A stretch of DNA of 64,000 nucleotides, from the NCBI RefSeq assembly GCF_000006445.2, contig NC_006044.2, positions 806,001 through 870,000 on the forward strand, written 5' to 3'. The notes under the pieces were generated by a model. The model was not told where the DNA came from. It saw only the letters and a program-made list of their open reading frames with translations, and made no database searches. Both the position numbers and the translations under genes were made by a program. Shown piece by piece: positions 38,024 through 49,900 of the stretch (within the stretch, counting starts at the first letter, position 1; each line of letters opens with the position of its first letter). The stretch is from Debaryomyces hansenii CBS767 (taxonomy: Eukaryota; Ascomycota; Pichiomycetes; Serinales; Debaryomycetaceae).

Positions 38024-39772
38024 CTATAAATCATCAAATCTACGTATACCATGTTCATGCTTTTGCATATTTCTGATTTGTTTAGTTGACATCTGCTTGG
38101 CTTTTAATTTTTGCTTCTTTTTATCAGGTTCTTCAGTTTCTTCAGGTTCTTCATCGGCTTTTTTGGTCGATTGTTCTTTAGTTAATTTATTAATATCAAC
38201 GACCTTTTTATTTATATTAGTCTTGTTAGATATCTCTGGAACATTAAATCTCTTCTTACGAATTATTTGTAAAGACTTGGTTGGTAGTTCAGTATCAGAC
38301 AATTGGTGTTCTTCATCAGTGACGTTTTCAATTTGGTCTTCATTTGAATCAGAATCTGCTACATCTTCTAAGTTTTCGTCCAGGTCATCGTTTCCAGTTT
38401 CACTATCAGAATCGGGAGAAAAATCATTTACCTCATCTTCAATTTTATTGTTAATAGCGACGTCATCGTCGTCGCTATCACTATCTTCACTATCATTACT
38501 GCCGATATCACTGTCACTATCATCACTATCACTATCATCACTATCGCTATTCAAGGTTTCTTCTTGGTTGGACCATATCTTTAAACTATCCATACCTGCA
38601 CTAATGAGTCTATAATCATAATCAATATCCAATATACCTACTTCATCGGCTGGGCCATGTTTTCCTGCAGCAGATGAATGTACCCTTGTTTCAACAACTT
38701 TTCCCTTCTTATAGTTAATTCTATGTAACAAACCTTCACTGTCCCCACACCATACAGAGTCCACCATTTCTCCATCATCACAGTTCATGGTAGGAATAAT
38801 GGCATCAATTGAAGCTTCCTTGTTGACTTTAATACGAGATAATTGATCCATGAGTCTGTTCTTTGAGTTCTTCCAAATAGTAACGATACCTTCTCCATGT
38901 GACACTAAAACAGTGTCATTCTTATTATCATTAACATGATCAGAAGCAAAGCACATTGAGAGTAATTCATCCTCTTGATCATCTGATTGGGTTATAATAC
39001 CTTTACGAATATCAATATGTGATAAAGTAGTGGAACCAAGCGTTAAATAATGATAAGCTGAAACTGCAGGCATGGGTAAAATATGATTTATAGAATCATC
39101 ATGCGCTTTTGATACGTTGAATTTCAATTGATTTGAAGCCATATTGTTACTGTCGTAAACCAAGACATCACCATTTTCAGTCCCTGACAATAAGAAAGGA
39201 TGCGACGTAGAATGTACAAGCTTGGTTATCGCATCGTTCTTGTCAGAATAATGTTCTGATATGGTAGCCTTAGACAATACCTTCCCTGTTTCAGTATTCG
39301 CCTTTTTGATTATATGATCCGTACCTACTGAATAGATATTTTCACCCAAGGAATTTTCAAGAGGATCAAAAATAGCTGACCGACAAGACCCTTTATGTCT
39401 TTTAGTTTTCCAGTTATTAACAATATTTGAACCATCTGGAATGTCGGCATTATCTTCTATGACTGTCCACCACTTCTGTTTCAGTTGGGACACAGATCTG
39501 TTTATATGAGCTATTTTACCTGTCTTAAATGCTTCTTTCTCCAATAATGAAAGCTTTTCACGTTTAGTACTTTGAGCTTCTTCTAATATATCAGCATCGT
39601 ACGTGCTACAATATATATGTCCAGTAGCCAAGCCTGATAATAAAATTGGTTTGGTTGGATGAGCAGCAATTGTAAATAATGGTTCCGGATACTTAATCTC
39701 CACTATAGGTGAAATAGACGATTCTAATAATCTAGCTGCATTGGTAGCGTTCGATTTCTTCTTCTTAGCCAT
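38024..39772 (-). CDS. JIP5: WD-repeat ribosome biogenesis protein Jip5
   Basis: 582 residues. The N-terminus ([36 protein letters not shown]) and the blades that follow ([88 protein letters not shown]) match Jip5. The C-terminal part is a long acidic Ser/Asp repeat stretch ([12 protein letters not shown]...) followed by a Lys-rich tail, as in nucleolar 60S factors. The opposite-strand ORF at 37977-38615 is a shadow of this repeat. Confidence 0.9.
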   Translation of the reverse strand: MAKKKKSNATNAARLLESSISPIVEIKYPEPLFTIAAHPTKPILLSGLATGHIYCSTYDADILEEAQSTKREKLSLLEKEAFKTGKIAHINRSVSQLKQKWWTVIEDNADIPDGSNIVNNWKTKRHKGSCRSAIFDPLENSLGENIYSVGTDHIIKKANTETGKVLSKATISEHYSDKNDAITKLVHSTSHPFLLSGTENGDVLVYDSNNMASNQLKFNVSKAHDDSINHILPMPAVSAYHYLTLGSTTLSHIDIRKGIITQSDDQEDELLSMCFASDHVNDNKNDTVLVSHGEGIVTIWKNSKNRLMDQLSRIKVNKEASIDAIIPTMNCDDGEMVDSVWCGDSEGLLHRINYKKGKVVETRVHSSAAGKHGPADEVGILDIDYDYRLISAGMDSLKIWSNQEETLNSDSDDSDSDDSDSDIGSNDSEDSDSDDDDVAINNKIEDEVNDFSPDSDSETGNDDLDENLEDVADSDSNEDQIENVTDEEHQLSDTELPTKSLQIIRKKRFNVPEISNKTNINKKVVDINKLTKEQSTKKADEEPEETEEPDKKKQKLKAKQMSTKQIRNMQKHEHGIRRFDDL

Positions 39773-40389
39773 ATTTGTATCTTATAATGTAAGCTATGTA
39801 GATCACAGATAGAAGCAATTTCTAAGATGAGATGAGGTGATGTAAAAATGCGCATTAGTCAAATTCGGTTAGACATTGAAGCCTTATTATAGAATACATA
39901 CTACGAAGAATAACAGTAAATCCAACCAGGAGTATTACAAATTGCTAATAACACATTATTTCTAAGAATACTCTTGTATAATTGTATAATTTTAAATATT
40001 TCACCTCTTAATCATGAATACGAAGATCTGAAGCTTGAAAGCATTTGATTTATATTCTTTCTACATTTGAAAAGGTTAGACCTGGTCATTAGTTGAAGTC
40101 TTGAGTTAACCCTATGAATCAAATTAGAAGAAGAAGAAGAAGTAAAATAAATAGCTGAGATGAACTAACGATTTCCAGGTACAATACACGAAGTGAAATT
40201 CAGGTATCTTAGTGAATCTACTTTTGCATCACAAGCTAATTGACAAATGGTATTTAAGCATAATATGACAACTTTCAATTATTAAATCATACAATTGAAA
40301 CTGACAACATTGAAAAAGCAAAAATACAAAGCATATAATAACAACAATTTAGATAAAAATCTAATGAACTAAATATCATCTAACTAATC
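39773..40389. other. Intergenic upstream of JIP5, downstream of the OSH gene
   Basis: 617 bp, AT-rich, with a short AGAAGAAGAAGA tract near 40130 and a GATGAGATGAGGTGATG run at about 39827 close to the JIP5 start, which resembles a PAC-type rRNA-processing element only loosely. No gene is seen. Confidence 0.45.
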
Positions 40390-43300
40390 TTAAAATATAT
40401 CACCACAATTATCCAACTTTCCATCTCTCCTAAGTTTCCAGTATTCGTCTTGAAATTCCCAATAATCATCCCCAGTAACAGGATGCTTGCTCTTAACAAA
40501 CCAATTAGGTTCGTAAGGTTTCTTGGTTGATTCTCTCCTCTTTCTTGCGGCTCTTTGTTTTTCCTCGACTCTAACCTTTTCATCTGAAGCCAAATCGTAT
40601 TCACCATCTTCCATAGCTCTTTGATCAGGTCTAAGTCTGGTATCAGTTGGTGGTAAATAACGTTTTAAATTATTATCGATACCATTTAACGTTATAGCAA
40701 AGGAAGTTAAATTAAATGGAACTTTAGGTCTTGGTGCTGCTTGCCAGACCAAAAACTTGTTACCACTTTCTGGATCATTTGATGTCTTCGTATTGGCCAC
40801 AGATTCGGAGTCGACTAACGAATTGCGTCTCTTTTTCTCTTCTTCAGGATTACCGATAACCTTCTTAGCAAAAATCTTAGAATTCCAATGTCCACCCATA
40901 GCCCAATGTGTCTTACCAGCCTTATCAACAACGTGTCCTGATAATTGATAAGCAGACGCAGCTCTCCAACCTCTTTGCTTCATATCGACAATAATCTTAT
41001 CACCAGTAGTGTGGTTTGTGACTTCCATCTTACCAAAATTATCTACAGTAGGATTACCAATCATAATACCAACCACTGATGTATTGACTTTCTTCCAGCT
41101 ATACAACTCTTCATCGACAGTTTTACCGTCTTTACTTTGAACACCGTTATTAGGTCTAATAACACAAAACATTTTGCCAAGATGCTTGACATCAAATGAT
41201 CTACCCTTGAACGCAGAGACAACTGCATTTTCACCGTAGTAATCCCAATTAACGGATTCGGCACTACATGCACTGATTGGTGGGTGGTGACTAACTTGCT
41301 CGACAATCAATCTGTATTTATGGTCTGGACGACAATACTCGAAAGTCTCTCCCAATAATGGGTTGAAAGGCTTTGCAATCCTATTAATAGTAGATGCATA
41401 TTCTGATGCTGCAAATGTTGCAACATAAACCATACGTAAAGTTGAGTCATCTATTTGTGCCGCTTTATCCAATAAGGTCGAGTATTCAATGTCTTCAGCT
41501 AATCTTTGCAATAAAGATGTACACTCGTTAAATGAAACTGGTAACGTCATTTTAGTCATATCCTTACCGATCATTGATTTCAAGATACCCCATAAACCTA
41601 TCTGGGGTCTGTTGTCTTCACTTAAGCCTAATCTATCTCTTGGAGGGTTCTCATAACCTAAGAAAGAACCTTCATCATTAATTTTATTGAGCTTGTACTC
41701 CTGACATTTAGTATAGACTTCTGCATCAACAGGATTTAAATCATCTTTTTCATTAGCAACATTATCTTCTGACTTTTCGGCTTGTGAGTCGGCAACCTTT
41801 GTAGCTGTTGAATACGTCGATTCATCATCACGGTATCCACCTGCAATACCGTCTCCAGTTGCGGCTGCCGCAGTGCCAGAAGCACCGCCCATTATAGCTG
41901 CCGACGAATCAGTTTGAGGTTCACCATTCACTTCCTTAGTGGAAGTTGCATCATCATTATCGACAGTGGCAGATTCAGGTTCTTCATTACTTTCATCAAA
42001 TTCACCGGCGTCGAAAAATTCATCATCAGAATCGTCATGTAAAATATCTTGAACAACCCTGCCGTTATCTATTTCATCATGATTTTCAAAATAGTCATTT
42101 CCTTCTGGAATGGATTTATTCTCGGTACCCTTTGGCGCCTCTGCTGAAACCGACTGGTTGTGTAAACCTATAATACCACTAGGTCCCAAATCCGATTTAA
42201 CGCCTTGCTCGGAAACGTTAGGAGTTGAACTACCTGGGGTTCTTACACCGGCTCCACTTGAAAAGTATTTCCTCAATTGCTTCTTCTTGTCCTCAAATTC
42301 TAATAATTTCTCTTCACGTTGTGCAATTTCGTTCTCTAATTGACGAATGGAATTCTCCCAAAGTCTATTAATTTCGAATTGTCTCTCTAACTTACGGGAT
42401 ACTCCTTTATCTCTTGAATTAATCAATGAATCATATTTAACAAATAATTCTTGAATAAGAGTCAAGGTATTTGTACCAACTGAGGAAATATCTAATCCAT
42501 CAGTATCAACTGCATTCAGTGAATTCCTGAACACATCTAAAAGACTTGACATCTCAATATATAATAAGCGTCTTGTTGAAGAAATCTGATCATTTAACTG
42601 AGAATTATCAAACTCATTGGATGCTAGATCACCTCTTTGGTCTAAAGAATCACTCTCACTTTCGTATGCACCGTCTATATCATCCAAATCATAATCTGGA
42701 GCATCAAAATTTGGGCGGTCTTCACTAAACCTAGCTGGAATTTTGTTTTCTTTTATTTGAGTCAAGTTTGGAGATACGCTGCCAGCAGTAGGTTTAGCTT
42801 CTGCGTCACCGATGGTATCTCCTGAAATAGCCGAAAAGGTGCTTGCCCTTGATGTTGGGTTTTCGTCTTCAAAACTACTTGCTGAATTGATCGAGACCTG
42901 ACTACCAGTTCTTTTATGCTTCTTACGCCCAGGAATATGTAATTTATGACGAAGTTTTTTCTCTTGATGTTCTTCAAGGGACTGTTTCCTTTCGGGATGT
43001 CTTTTCTTCAAATTATCTTTAGCAATTGTGATTGCATTTTGCAATGTCCACACCCATCTATTAGTTTCTATCGGATGGTTTGCTTTCAAGTGCCACCTAA
43101 TATCATTCTTACCGATTATTTCAAATTTCAACTTTTCGGAAGAATCCAAATGTAAAGTAGCAAAACCTAAATTCAAAGAACCCCTACACGAATTATTAGT
43201 ATCATCCTGGTTAGCATAATAGGACAAAATCCCGTGTTGATCTAGAACAAAGTACCTTAACTTGTAACCAGAGGCAAAATTAGTCCATTTTCTGAGGTAG

Positions 43301-44100
43301 CCTTTGTATGTTGGAGCACCTCCAGATTTAATGGCATTATTGGTATTTATGACTGGATCCATTATGTTTTCGTCTTTTGATGCCGACTTAATTAACTTCT
43401 TTAATGGATCATTTTTTCCATTAATCAAGTCAATAGGTAACTTTCCTCTCTTGTCTCTCTTGAAAGGGTCACCACCATGTCTTAAAATCCAGTCACACAT
43501 TTGAATGTCGTCCTTCTTAATGAACTCATGCAAAACAGTGTTTCCAGTGTCCGGATCTGCTCCGTTGATATCTAATAATTCAGAGGCCCTCGAATTATGC
43601 ACCAATAAAGCTTCTAAATTTTCAAAGTCTCTGTTACTAAAATATTGACGGAGTTGACAGGCAGCGGTTTCAACAAACTTGGCTCTCTCAAACTGCATCA
43701 ATTGGATAATATTCATATCCTTACATAATTCCACAGGCTGTTTCTTCTTCAAATTCACAACTGTGTCGTTGATATCCGGTAATGACAAGAGGTATTTAAC
43801 AACTTCCATTCTCGAGAATAAAGCAGCAAGATGCAACGGCGTGTTACCATCTCTATCCTGCGAGTTAATGTCAAGGTCAAATTCGTTGGAATTTTTCACC
43901 AAGTACTCCAATGTAGACATTGGCGCCACCTGCACCGCATAGTGCAAAATTGTCTGCTTCAAGAGAGCAATATCCGTGGTATGTGTTGTGGATGCTGTGG
44001 ACGATAATTGATGGATTATAGTGCCAACTCTATCGTTATTTCCACTTCTCAACGCATCCAATAACTTAAGCCTTAGCAATGATGCGTTTAACTGGGACAT
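40390..44100 (-). CDS. OSH2: Oxysterol-binding protein with ankyrin repeats and PH domain (Osh1/Osh2 type)
   Basis: 1,236 residues in the order of long Osh proteins. Ankyrin repeats about 50-230 (DGNTPLHLAALFSRMEVVKYLL, NTVLHEFIKKDDIQMCDWILRHGGDPF); PH domain about 258-355 (YKGYLRKWTNFASGYKLRYFVLDQHGILSYY); a FFAT motif EFFDAGE at residues about 694-700, which docks ER VAP proteins; and the sterol-binding ORD domain in the C-terminal third with the fingerprint EQVSHHPPISA. It moves sterol or PI4P at ER contact sites. The pre-duplication ancestor of Saccharomyces SWH1 and OSH2 is expected here, so the symbol stands for both. Confidence 0.9.
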   Translation of the reverse strand: MSQLNASLLRLKLLDALRSGNNDRVGTIIHQLSSTASTTHTTDIALLKQTILHYAVQVAPMSTLEYLVKNSNEFDLDINSQDRDGNTPLHLAALFSRMEVVKYLLSLPDINDTVVNLKKKQPVELCKDMNIIQLMQFERAKFVETAACQLRQYFSNRDFENLEALLVHNSRASELLDINGADPDTGNTVLHEFIKKDDIQMCDWILRHGGDPFKRDKRGKLPIDLINGKNDPLKKLIKSASKDENIMDPVINTNNAIKSGGAPTYKGYLRKWTNFASGYKLRYFVLDQHGILSYYANQDDTNNSCRGSLNLGFATLHLDSSEKLKFEIIGKNDIRWHLKANHPIETNRWVWTLQNAITIAKDNLKKRHPERKQSLEEHQEKKLRHKLHIPGRKKHKRTGSQVSINSASSFEDENPTSRASTFSAISGDTIGDAEAKPTAGSVSPNLTQIKENKIPARFSEDRPNFDAPDYDLDDIDGAYESESDSLDQRGDLASNEFDNSQLNDQISSTRRLLYIEMSSLLDVFRNSLNAVDTDGLDISSVGTNTLTLIQELFVKYDSLINSRDKGVSRKLERQFEINRLWENSIRQLENEIAQREEKLLEFEDKKKQLRKYFSSGAGVRTPGSSTPNVSEQGVKSDLGPSGIIGLHNQSVSAEAPKGTENKSIPEGNDYFENHDEIDNGRVVQDILHDDSDDEFFDAGEFDESNEEPESATVDNDDATSTKEVNGEPQTDSSAAIMGGASGTAAAATGDGIAGGYRDDESTYSTATKVADSQAEKSEDNVANEKDDLNPVDAEVYTKCQEYKLNKINDEGSFLGYENPPRDRLGLSEDNRPQIGLWGILKSMIGKDMTKMTLPVSFNECTSLLQRLAEDIEYSTLLDKAAQIDDSTLRMVYVATFAASEYASTINRIAKPFNPLLGETFEYCRPDHKYRLIVEQVSHHPPISACSAESVNWDYYGENAVVSAFKGRSFDVKHLGKMFCVIRPNNGVQSKDGKTVDEELYSWKKVNTSVVGIMIGNPTVDNFGKMEVTNHTTGDKIIVDMKQRGWRAASAYQLSGHVVDKAGKTHWAMGGHWNSKIFAKKVIGNPEEEKKRRNSLVDSESVANTKTSNDPESGNKFLVWQAAPRPKVPFNLTSFAITLNGIDNNLKRYLPPTDTRLRPDQRAMEDGEYDLASDEKVRVEEKQRAARKRRESTKKPYEPNWFVKSKHPVTGDDYWEFQDEYWKLRRDGKLDNCGDIF

Positions 44101-44816
44101 ATTTAATTATCTGTCCTTTCGAAAATCAGTAGCTTGTCGTCTAATTTTGATTCAACTATTATTCACTTCCCTTCTGAACTTTTAAATATACTAATTTGAT
44201 CAATTATTTGATCAATTGTTACAGTTATGTACTAGAATTATACACAATAACTCTGATATGTTCAAATGGTATGAATTAGTGATATATACCTGATTGATTA
44301 TTTGGAATTTTAGAGGAATATTTAACGATCATGAATGAATGAGTGATAATCTGCTAGACTGTATATACTGAGTAAATTGCTACCTGCGATATCTTGTGAT
44401 TTTACAGAATTTACTTAATTCTATCTGACTAGTTGTCTACATTGGATATGTGCTGCCTAATGTTGCTACTCATACCTTACGTCAGGATCCTACTCCAAAC
44501 AATATAGCCTAATTTTCGGTTGCTTCTATAGCAGTATATAAGAAAGAGGCATTGCTAGAGCGGTTTGCGCAACCACGACATTATGTTCTCCCAAATTTAC
44601 GACATATCATCTTTTGACAGACGTGACGTCATAACAAATAATTAAGGTTGCTTCGCTTCGACTCTGAAGGATGCGTATTTTGGAAATTTGAACTATTTAA
44701 AAAGTTGTTCACGTGATTTGACATTAGGTCTTCGCTCTGGACTTAATACCGTGCATTAGTATGTTGATTTACATAGAACTGGTAATTGGTAGAATAATAG
44801 ATATACAGTGATTATC
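44101..44816. other. Intergenic between the OSH gene and MSL1 (divergent)
   Basis: 716 bp holding two promoters. A direct TGATCAATT repeat occurs at about 44197 and 44211, a TATATAAG box near 44535, and a TCACGTGA E-box at 44709-44716, about 100 bp before MSL1. No ORF or RNA gene is supported. Confidence 0.5.
44709..44716. promoter_or_regulatory. TCACGTGA E-box upstream of MSL1
   Basis: A perfect Cbf1-type palindrome about 100 bp before the MSL1 ATG. This is one of four such sites in non-coding DNA of the window. Binding is inferred from the core sequence only. Confidence 0.4.
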
Positions 44817-45167
44817 ATGTCGAGGGAGATTTCTAAGAAACGGACAATTGATGGGGAAGTTAAGACACCAGATGCTGTATCGTATACGTTGTATGTGAAC
44901 AACCTCAATGATAAAATCCAGCTGGCGACGTTGAAACATAATCTCTACGTATATTTTTCTACTTACGGAGATATCATAGACATAGTTATGAAGGCGCAAG
45001 GGAAAATGAGAGGACAGGCTCATATAATTTTTGCCAATGTTATGCATGCTACTAATGCGATGAAATCATTGCAAGGGAAGCCATTTTTTGAAAAAGATCT
45101 ACACATTGAGTACTCTTTGAAAAAGTCGAAAATAATATCTAATTTGGAAAATGATCAAGAGGACTAA
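44817..45167 (+). CDS. MSL1: U2 snRNP protein Msl1 (U2B'')
   Basis: 116 residues from MSREISKK (44817); the frame runs three codons further to a GTG. A single RRM fills the protein: RNP2 YTLYVNNLND, a U1A/U2B''-type KIQLATLKHNLYVYFSTYGDIIDIVM, and RNP1 MRGQAHIIFANV, followed by a helix (ATNAMKSLQGKPFFEKDLHIEYSL). The LKHNL-Y-FS pattern is that of U1A/U2B'' proteins, and the short single-RRM form is that of yeast Msl1 (111 residues). It binds U2 snRNA stem-loop IV with Lea1. Convergent with HEM14. Confidence 0.88.
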   Translation: MSREISKKRTIDGEVKTPDAVSYTLYVNNLNDKIQLATLKHNLYVYFSTYGDIIDIVMKAQGKMRGQAHIIFANVMHATNAMKSLQGKPFFEKDLHIEYSLKKSKIISNLENDQED

Positions 45168-45231
45168 TAAGTTTTCGAAATTTCGAGATGGATTTAGTAG
45201 CAGATTAAGGGGTACATATGTATACGGAACT

Positions 45232-46830
45232 CTAGGCGATTTCTAAGGAATCAACTAATCCATTCATTACGCAATCGGGTACTCCCATACCTGCGGCGAA
45301 GCCCATTCCACCTAGCGAGAATTTACCGTTACACTGCTGGTTCATAATTTCATACAATTTTTGTTTTTGTTTCTCGTAACCAACATTGTACTGGGGGATA
45401 CAGTCTCGGTGTAAATTATACGAAATCATAATATCATTTTCTTCGAGAGAAAGTGACTTATCGGTCATTTGAGCCTCGTTTCTGAATATTAAGTTGTGGT
45501 CCTTTAGGCTAGTATTTAAGATTGATGACAATACATTTTTGATTGCTTTAACGTTAAGGTTGTTTGAGGGAATCCCTATCTTGTTGTAGTAGTGACCTCC
45601 CATCATTAAGGTTATTTTATTATAATTGTCAGTCGAGATTTTCTCATTCAGATATAATGGTTTAACATGACGTTCTATGTCTGAATCATACATTATTCCT
45701 AGTAAGCTTTCGTGATTTTGATTAACTTTTGGGACAAGGAAGCCAAATCCATTCTTGTCGGAAGGTATCAATATAGGCTTGCGGCAGTAAATATTCACTA
45801 AAAATATAGATACATATTCTAATGGTAAAACCGCCTTAATTTCATCATTCGTAATTAATTTGCTCAATGTATTGGTGTTGATAGTTGATCTGATGTGGTC
45901 GTACTTTTGTACCTGATTATTTACAACGATGTGGGGTGTCTTAGCATTAATTTCTTGAATTTCAGAATTGTAAAAAATTTCCACGTTCGGCTGCAGTTCT
46001 AAATACTTTGCCATGCTTGTTGGAAGCGTCTGTAAGCCATCTTTCAATCTAACCATAGGATACTTTTTTAAAGTTGAGGCTAATTCTAATAAATTACTAT
46101 TGCTTGATATCTTGTCCTGATAACTTGCTAATGAAGCGGATAGCTCTTTTGTTGGAGGAGTTTCTCTTATTTTCTTAATCATACCTTTAATTATTGATCC
46201 ATTTTCAGTTTCAAGACTAACTAAACTAGGTAAAACCGAGCGGACACTAAGCTTAGAAATATCTCCAGCATAAATACCATGCAAAACACCGCTGAGAATA
46301 TTGTCGGATAACTTACTACTTCCGAACCTCCTAGTAATAAAACTTTCGACACTCTCGTCCTCATTTGGTGATATTCTACCCTTGGCAAATGGCTCTAGAA
46401 GCATTCCTTTCAAGATACCATTAACAATACCGCTGCTTAGAAACTTACCAAAAGACTTGATCGAATTCGGGACTTGAACTAAGATGTTTTCTCTGGATAA
46501 TAGGTATTTTCTGTTTGCAATCGAATCATGAGCCATTACTTCTATTTTACTTGATTGATTCAAGTTCCGTAGAACATCTATAATTAATAATGACCCATCG
46601 CTAACTCCTCTCAATGTTCTAGGTCCCTTCTCCAACAAAACCTTTTGCTTTTCATTTTTCAATTGCAAGTACTCCGATTTGATCCATCCCCCAGGTTGGT
46701 TTTGAGATTCAAATATATTGATCTTTATATCAGGCCTTAATTTATTCAAAAAATAACTAAACGACAATCCAGATATTCCACCACCTATTACAGCCACCCT
46801 ACCATTATGAGGTATCTTGTTTAAGTTCAT
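45232..46830 (-). CDS. HEM14: Protoporphyrinogen oxidase, mitochondrial
   Basis: 532 residues from the ATG at 46830; the longer frame opens on a TTG and is not used. The N-terminal FAD-binding fold is clear (VAVIGGGISGLSFSYFLNKLRPDIKINIFESQNQPGGWIKSEY), with RTLRGVSDGSLLIIDVLRNL, LSGVLHGIYAGDISKLSVRSVLPSL typical of HemG/PPOX, and the C-terminal FAD motif SLGGMGFAAGMGVPDCVMNGL. It makes protoporphyrin IX, the step before haem. Length matches yeast Hem14 (539). No strong presequence is apparent, as is usual for this enzyme. Confidence 0.93.
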   Translation of the reverse strand: MNLNKIPHNGRVAVIGGGISGLSFSYFLNKLRPDIKINIFESQNQPGGWIKSEYLQLKNEKQKVLLEKGPRTLRGVSDGSLLIIDVLRNLNQSSKIEVMAHDSIANRKYLLSRENILVQVPNSIKSFGKFLSSGIVNGILKGMLLEPFAKGRISPNEDESVESFITRRFGSSKLSDNILSGVLHGIYAGDISKLSVRSVLPSLVSLETENGSIIKGMIKKIRETPPTKELSASLASYQDKISSNSNLLELASTLKKYPMVRLKDGLQTLPTSMAKYLELQPNVEIFYNSEIQEINAKTPHIVVNNQVQKYDHIRSTINTNTLSKLITNDEIKAVLPLEYVSIFLVNIYCRKPILIPSDKNGFGFLVPKVNQNHESLLGIMYDSDIERHVKPLYLNEKISTDNYNKITLMMGGHYYNKIGIPSNNLNVKAIKNVLSSILNTSLKDHNLIFRNEAQMTDKSLSLEENDIMISYNLHRDCIPQYNVGYEKQKQKLYEIMNQQCNGKFSLGGMGFAAGMGVPDCVMNGLVDSLEIA

Positions 46831-46971
46831 CCTTACTTCTGCCGTAAGGTTTAGACTCAATTCTTATTACAGGGAAGTATTATAATCGAAAATCATGTGA
46901 CTAAATGTCAATAAAATATAGAATAAATATAGATGTAATATTATACACTAATACTATACAAGAGTAAGAAT

Positions 46972-49900
46972 TTATACTGCTCGATAAATGTCTTGTGCTT
47001 TGTTCATTTCCATTATCATAGTTAAATTCTCACTTGAGAGTTTTTGTTTGTCATGATTTCCTGCCGTATTATTGCTAACTTCATTGAAATGTTTAATGGA
47101 GGTTTGTGCATTAGAGTTCACATCATCAACACTCGAATTTTCTAATAACGGCAATCTTTGATCAAAATTGAAGTTAGTCAACACAGATATTTGGTCAGTT
47201 GATATTCCAACATTATTAAATTTGTCACTGTGTGGTTGAATAGGAGGACGAGCACCAATTTCATCCATATTGAGTTCCGGTGGTGCTTCTAGAGAAGCTC
47301 CACGGCCATTACTCTCTTCAGAAGCATTTTCAATCTGACTTCCCTTATAGAGATTTGAAGCATCTGTTTGGCTAGTCTCAGTTCCAGATGTATCAGGAAC
47401 AGTCTGGTTATCCATTTCGTTTGAATACATTATGGAATCTCCGGATGTTGCAGATATTCCTGACGAACCGGAAAAGTTGGTGCCATTTGAGGATGATGTC
47501 GGAGTAGTAGATATATTGTCATATGACCCCGTTTTACGGGACATTAAAAGGTTTCCCCCGTCATTGGATGGCACATCTGATTCCAATTTACTCGATGCAA
47601 GACCATCACTACCCAGATCATTGTTTCCCAGATCGTTATTGCTGTTTGAGGGTGCAAATGAATTAACTAAGGAATACCTAATTGTTGATCTCCGCAAATT
47701 TGTACTTGGAGAATCGGCACCATCAACAATCGAATCAATATTATAGACATTATTGACTTCAGAAGGTGTACTCATTTCTCTTTCATACGCTGGAGCTGGT
47801 TCATCTGGAATTATGGACGGAATACGACTAATCTGATCATCTCCTAAAGATATCGACCGTGTTATCGGAGACGTGGGTGCAGAAATCGCTTCCTCAAAAG
47901 ATGGCAATATCTCAGAATCGTCTGTTAATGGCCTAATAGAAACACCATTATTCTCATAATTTGGAGTCCTAAATGGAATAGATGGCTTGGTATTTCCTCC
48001 CATTGGTGGTGCTTGTCCCATTGGTAAGTCAATTTCATCATACTTTGGTAACTGGATAGAATCGTCATTACATTTAGCACTGAGTAATACCAACGGTGTA
48101 TCAACAACCACTTCATAATGATGCATTTTGAAATTATCCTTTGGATCAGGTTTTGATATCCTGAAACAAACTTGAAGTCTATGATGTACTTGGATATGAC
48201 GGAAGTTCGAATCTGGGTATAAGGCTTTTGAAACTGTAGTATAACCCTGTTGGATATTTTCCTTTAGATGGTTGTGAGACTCCTCTGTCATAAAGGCAGA
48301 TGCATCAGGCGTTATGATCTCGTTGTGAGTTTCATTTCGAGGAACGTTAAAATCGTTATTATGAGTTAAATTAGTTTCTAATGTGCCAATAATGGGCGAT
48401 GATGGGGTGGTAAATGGCGGTGATGAAGGATCATTGGCTACTATAGACGCCTTTCTAGAAGCTGAATTAGAACTATGTTCACCGCTATACGTATCATCGT
48501 TAACACTTGAAGTTAATATCGTTTTATCACTTCTAGTAGTCAAAAACGGCAATGCAACATTGACAGCTAAAGGTGACGCAATTAGCAAGTCTCTTGAGTC
48601 ACTACTAGGTGGCTTACTTAATGGATCGTCTAAATTCAAGTTCTCAATTTCCTCATCAGACAACTGCTGTTCGTAACACGAAAATAACAAATTATTATCA
48701 GGACATTTTATAAACTCTTCCTTATAAGGTTCTGAATTTGAATTTGAAGACTTATTTTTAGTCTTCAACTCACAAACTGATATAAGCCTTTCCCTGATTC
48801 TATCATTATTAGCAGCATTAACGTGAAATGGATCATCGCCATCGTAATCATATTCTTTAGATAAACTCTTAGAAACATAAGTTATTCTTTCAGAAATATT
48901 AAACTTTATTCTCTTAATAACAACATCTTTTACTAATGGAATTAACTTAACATTGATCGAATGTTCTGAACCTAAGGAAACATATTTTTTCGGAAACGTG
49001 ATAATGTAATGTAACGATTCATTCCATACCCTATCGACATAAATAGGCTTGTCCGCGATGGAATTAGCATGTAATGGTGGTGTCCGTACCATGGGTAAAT
49101 TATAAGAAGCTGTCACTTTCACTTTACGGTTTAATTTAGCACTGACCTTATTCATATCTACATTTAGGATATGAGCCAACGATCCATTTATAGTAGTAAT
49201 GCTTGGTGGGATATGTTCAGGTAATAATATAGGCAACAAAAAGACGTAAATTCCTTCTTTGCAAATATCACTACTAGATCCTGAAGTGCTTTGGGTGTGC
49301 TGATTATCGTCCACCTCGTCACGATCAAGCTGCACACTTGATTTTCTACTAATACCTTTTCCGTTGTAGACATCAGTTCCATCAGCTAAATCTCTGACGC
49401 TTATTAATTTATAATTTCTTGTAATATCTGCTAACTTCTCTGGTGTGACTTTCTTTGTCTTGACATCATTTGAATTTGATGTATTAATATAGAAGAATGC
49501 ATCGGACATCTTTGCCAGCCATTCCATATATCCAATCTTAAATTTCTCCTTGACAAAACTCTTATTATAAGGGTCGCATGTGGGCCATAATATATTAGTA
49601 ACAGACTGAAATTCAAAATGAACGTCTTTGACAATTGTTTCCTTTTTTAATTCGATTATGACGGCAAACGTATGAGGTATTGGTGAGTCTGAATCAATCT
49701 TAGTACATAAATAGTTTGGAGAATTGAACGATTCCATCTTCTTGCGCAACCTCTCCGGAGGCTCTGTACCTCCTAAAGGTGTTTCGTCGTCATGTGGAAC
49801 TAATGATATCAGCGGATTCCCCATGTCTTCATCGACAGGATTAACTTCACAATTTCTATTATCAGTACTTAAATCCAACACCTCATTGTCGATATGATCC

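Noticed and set aside
37977..38615. 212-codon plus-strand Ser-rich ORF
   Set aside because: Shadow of the acidic Ser/Asp repeat of JIP5 on the opposite strand.
46831..46860. Upstream extension of HEM14, and similarly of ECM21, GET2, URA9, MSL1 and the WSC gene
   Set aside because: Each longer frame starts at TTG or GTG; the first in-frame ATG fits the family N-terminus better.
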